Shown here piece after piece: positions 56,673 to 56,712 of a DNA stretch of 56,712 bases. The notes beneath the pieces were generated by a model. That model searched no databases. It was given only the letters and a program-made list of their open reading frames with translations, and had not been told where the DNA came from. The position numbers and the translations under genes were made by a program. Numbering within the stretch: position 1 is the first letter of the stretch; every line of letters begins with the position of its first letter. Source of the DNA: Pseudomonadales bacterium (GTDB lineage Bacteria > Pseudomonadota > Gammaproteobacteria > Pseudomonadales > Azotimanducaceae); contig JALZVT010000023.1 in assembly GCA_023300545.1 (NCBI GenBank), forward strand, positions 1 to 56,712. The letters run 5' to 3'.

Positions 56673-56712
56673 ATGACCAATATCGTACTCTGTAGAAAAT
56701 ACAACAAAGAGC
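56673..56712 (+). CDS. yggX: Fe(2+)-trafficking protein YggX, 5' end only
   Basis: An ATG 14 bases after the mutY stop opens a frame reading MTNIVLCRKYNKE before the window ends. The short N-terminus with a Cys at position 7 matches YggX (MSRTIFCTFLQREAEG in E. coli), and yggX follows mutY in most gammaproteobacteria. Only 13 codons are visible, so the call rests largely on position. Confidence 0.8.
   Translation, partial: MTNIVLCRKYNKE

Overview
This window is a chromosomal segment from a free-living, probably aquatic gammaproteobacterium, moderately GC-rich by eye. The gene order is the main clue. The blocks gltBD, damX-like/aroB/aroK/pilQPONM, mrcA, rpmE, priA, SPOR protein, hslVU, DUF971, ubiE-ubiJ-ubiB, hisE-tatABC, typA, glnA, DUF4124, ntrBC, trmL-secB, gpmI-envC-ctpA-yibQ, hisA-hisB, asmA-mutY-yggX follow the backbone order I know from Pseudomonas-type genomes, with local inversions, losses and substitutions. 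I see no rRNA, tRNA, phage, IS element, integron or CRISPR array.

Layout. 1-2.7 kb: the 5' end of a minus-strand exported protein, a pyridoxamine-phosphate-oxidase-like protein, malate dehydrogenase and a GNAT acetyltransferase. 3.1-9.2 kb: glutamate synthase gltBD. 9.2-17.7 kb: one minus-strand block carrying type IV pilus assembly (pilMNOPQ), two shikimate-pathway genes (aroK, aroB) and a DamX-like ATPase/SPOR protein, divergent from mrcA (PBP1a). 20.8-26.6 kb: M48 protease, L31, an SDR enzyme, PriA and a SPOR protein. 26.7-32.2 kb: hslVU-DUF971-ubiE-ubiJ-ubiB, tightly packed behind a sigma-32-like promoter. 32.3-34.4 kb: hisE and tatABC. 34.4-37.8 kb: minus-strand typA-dtd-unknown membrane protein. 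38.0-39.3 kb: a PP-loop ATPase/TusA pair where thiI is usually found. 39.4-44.8 kb: the nitrogen-control locus glnA-DUF4124-ntrB-ntrC. 44.8-50.4 kb: trmL, secB, rhodanese, gpmI, envC and ctpA. 50.7-56.7 kb: a YibQ-type deacetylase, hisA/hisB, two small unknowns, an AsmA protein, mutY and the start of yggX.

How the genes work together. gltBD and glnA form the GS-GOGAT ammonia-assimilation cycle and ntrBC control glnA. The regulatory DNA is unusually readable: a perfect sigma-54 box with two upstream NtrC-like sites spaced as in E. coli, an NtrC-like palindrome over a TATAAT box before ntrB, and a structured glnA 3' UTR ending in a clear terminator. A second theme is the envelope: PBP1a, EnvC, CtpA, SPOR proteins, M48 protease, AsmA, Tat and type IV pili.

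Most worth a second look: (1) the PP-loop/TusA pair in the thiI slot; (2) hisI, hisH and hisF missing from their usual neighbourhoods, with a REP-like palindrome at two of the three junctions; (3) five copies of a GGGGTCAGA...TCTGACCCC palindrome at gene ends; (4) a candidate glnA 3'-UTR small RNA. I found no clear new defence or mobile system.
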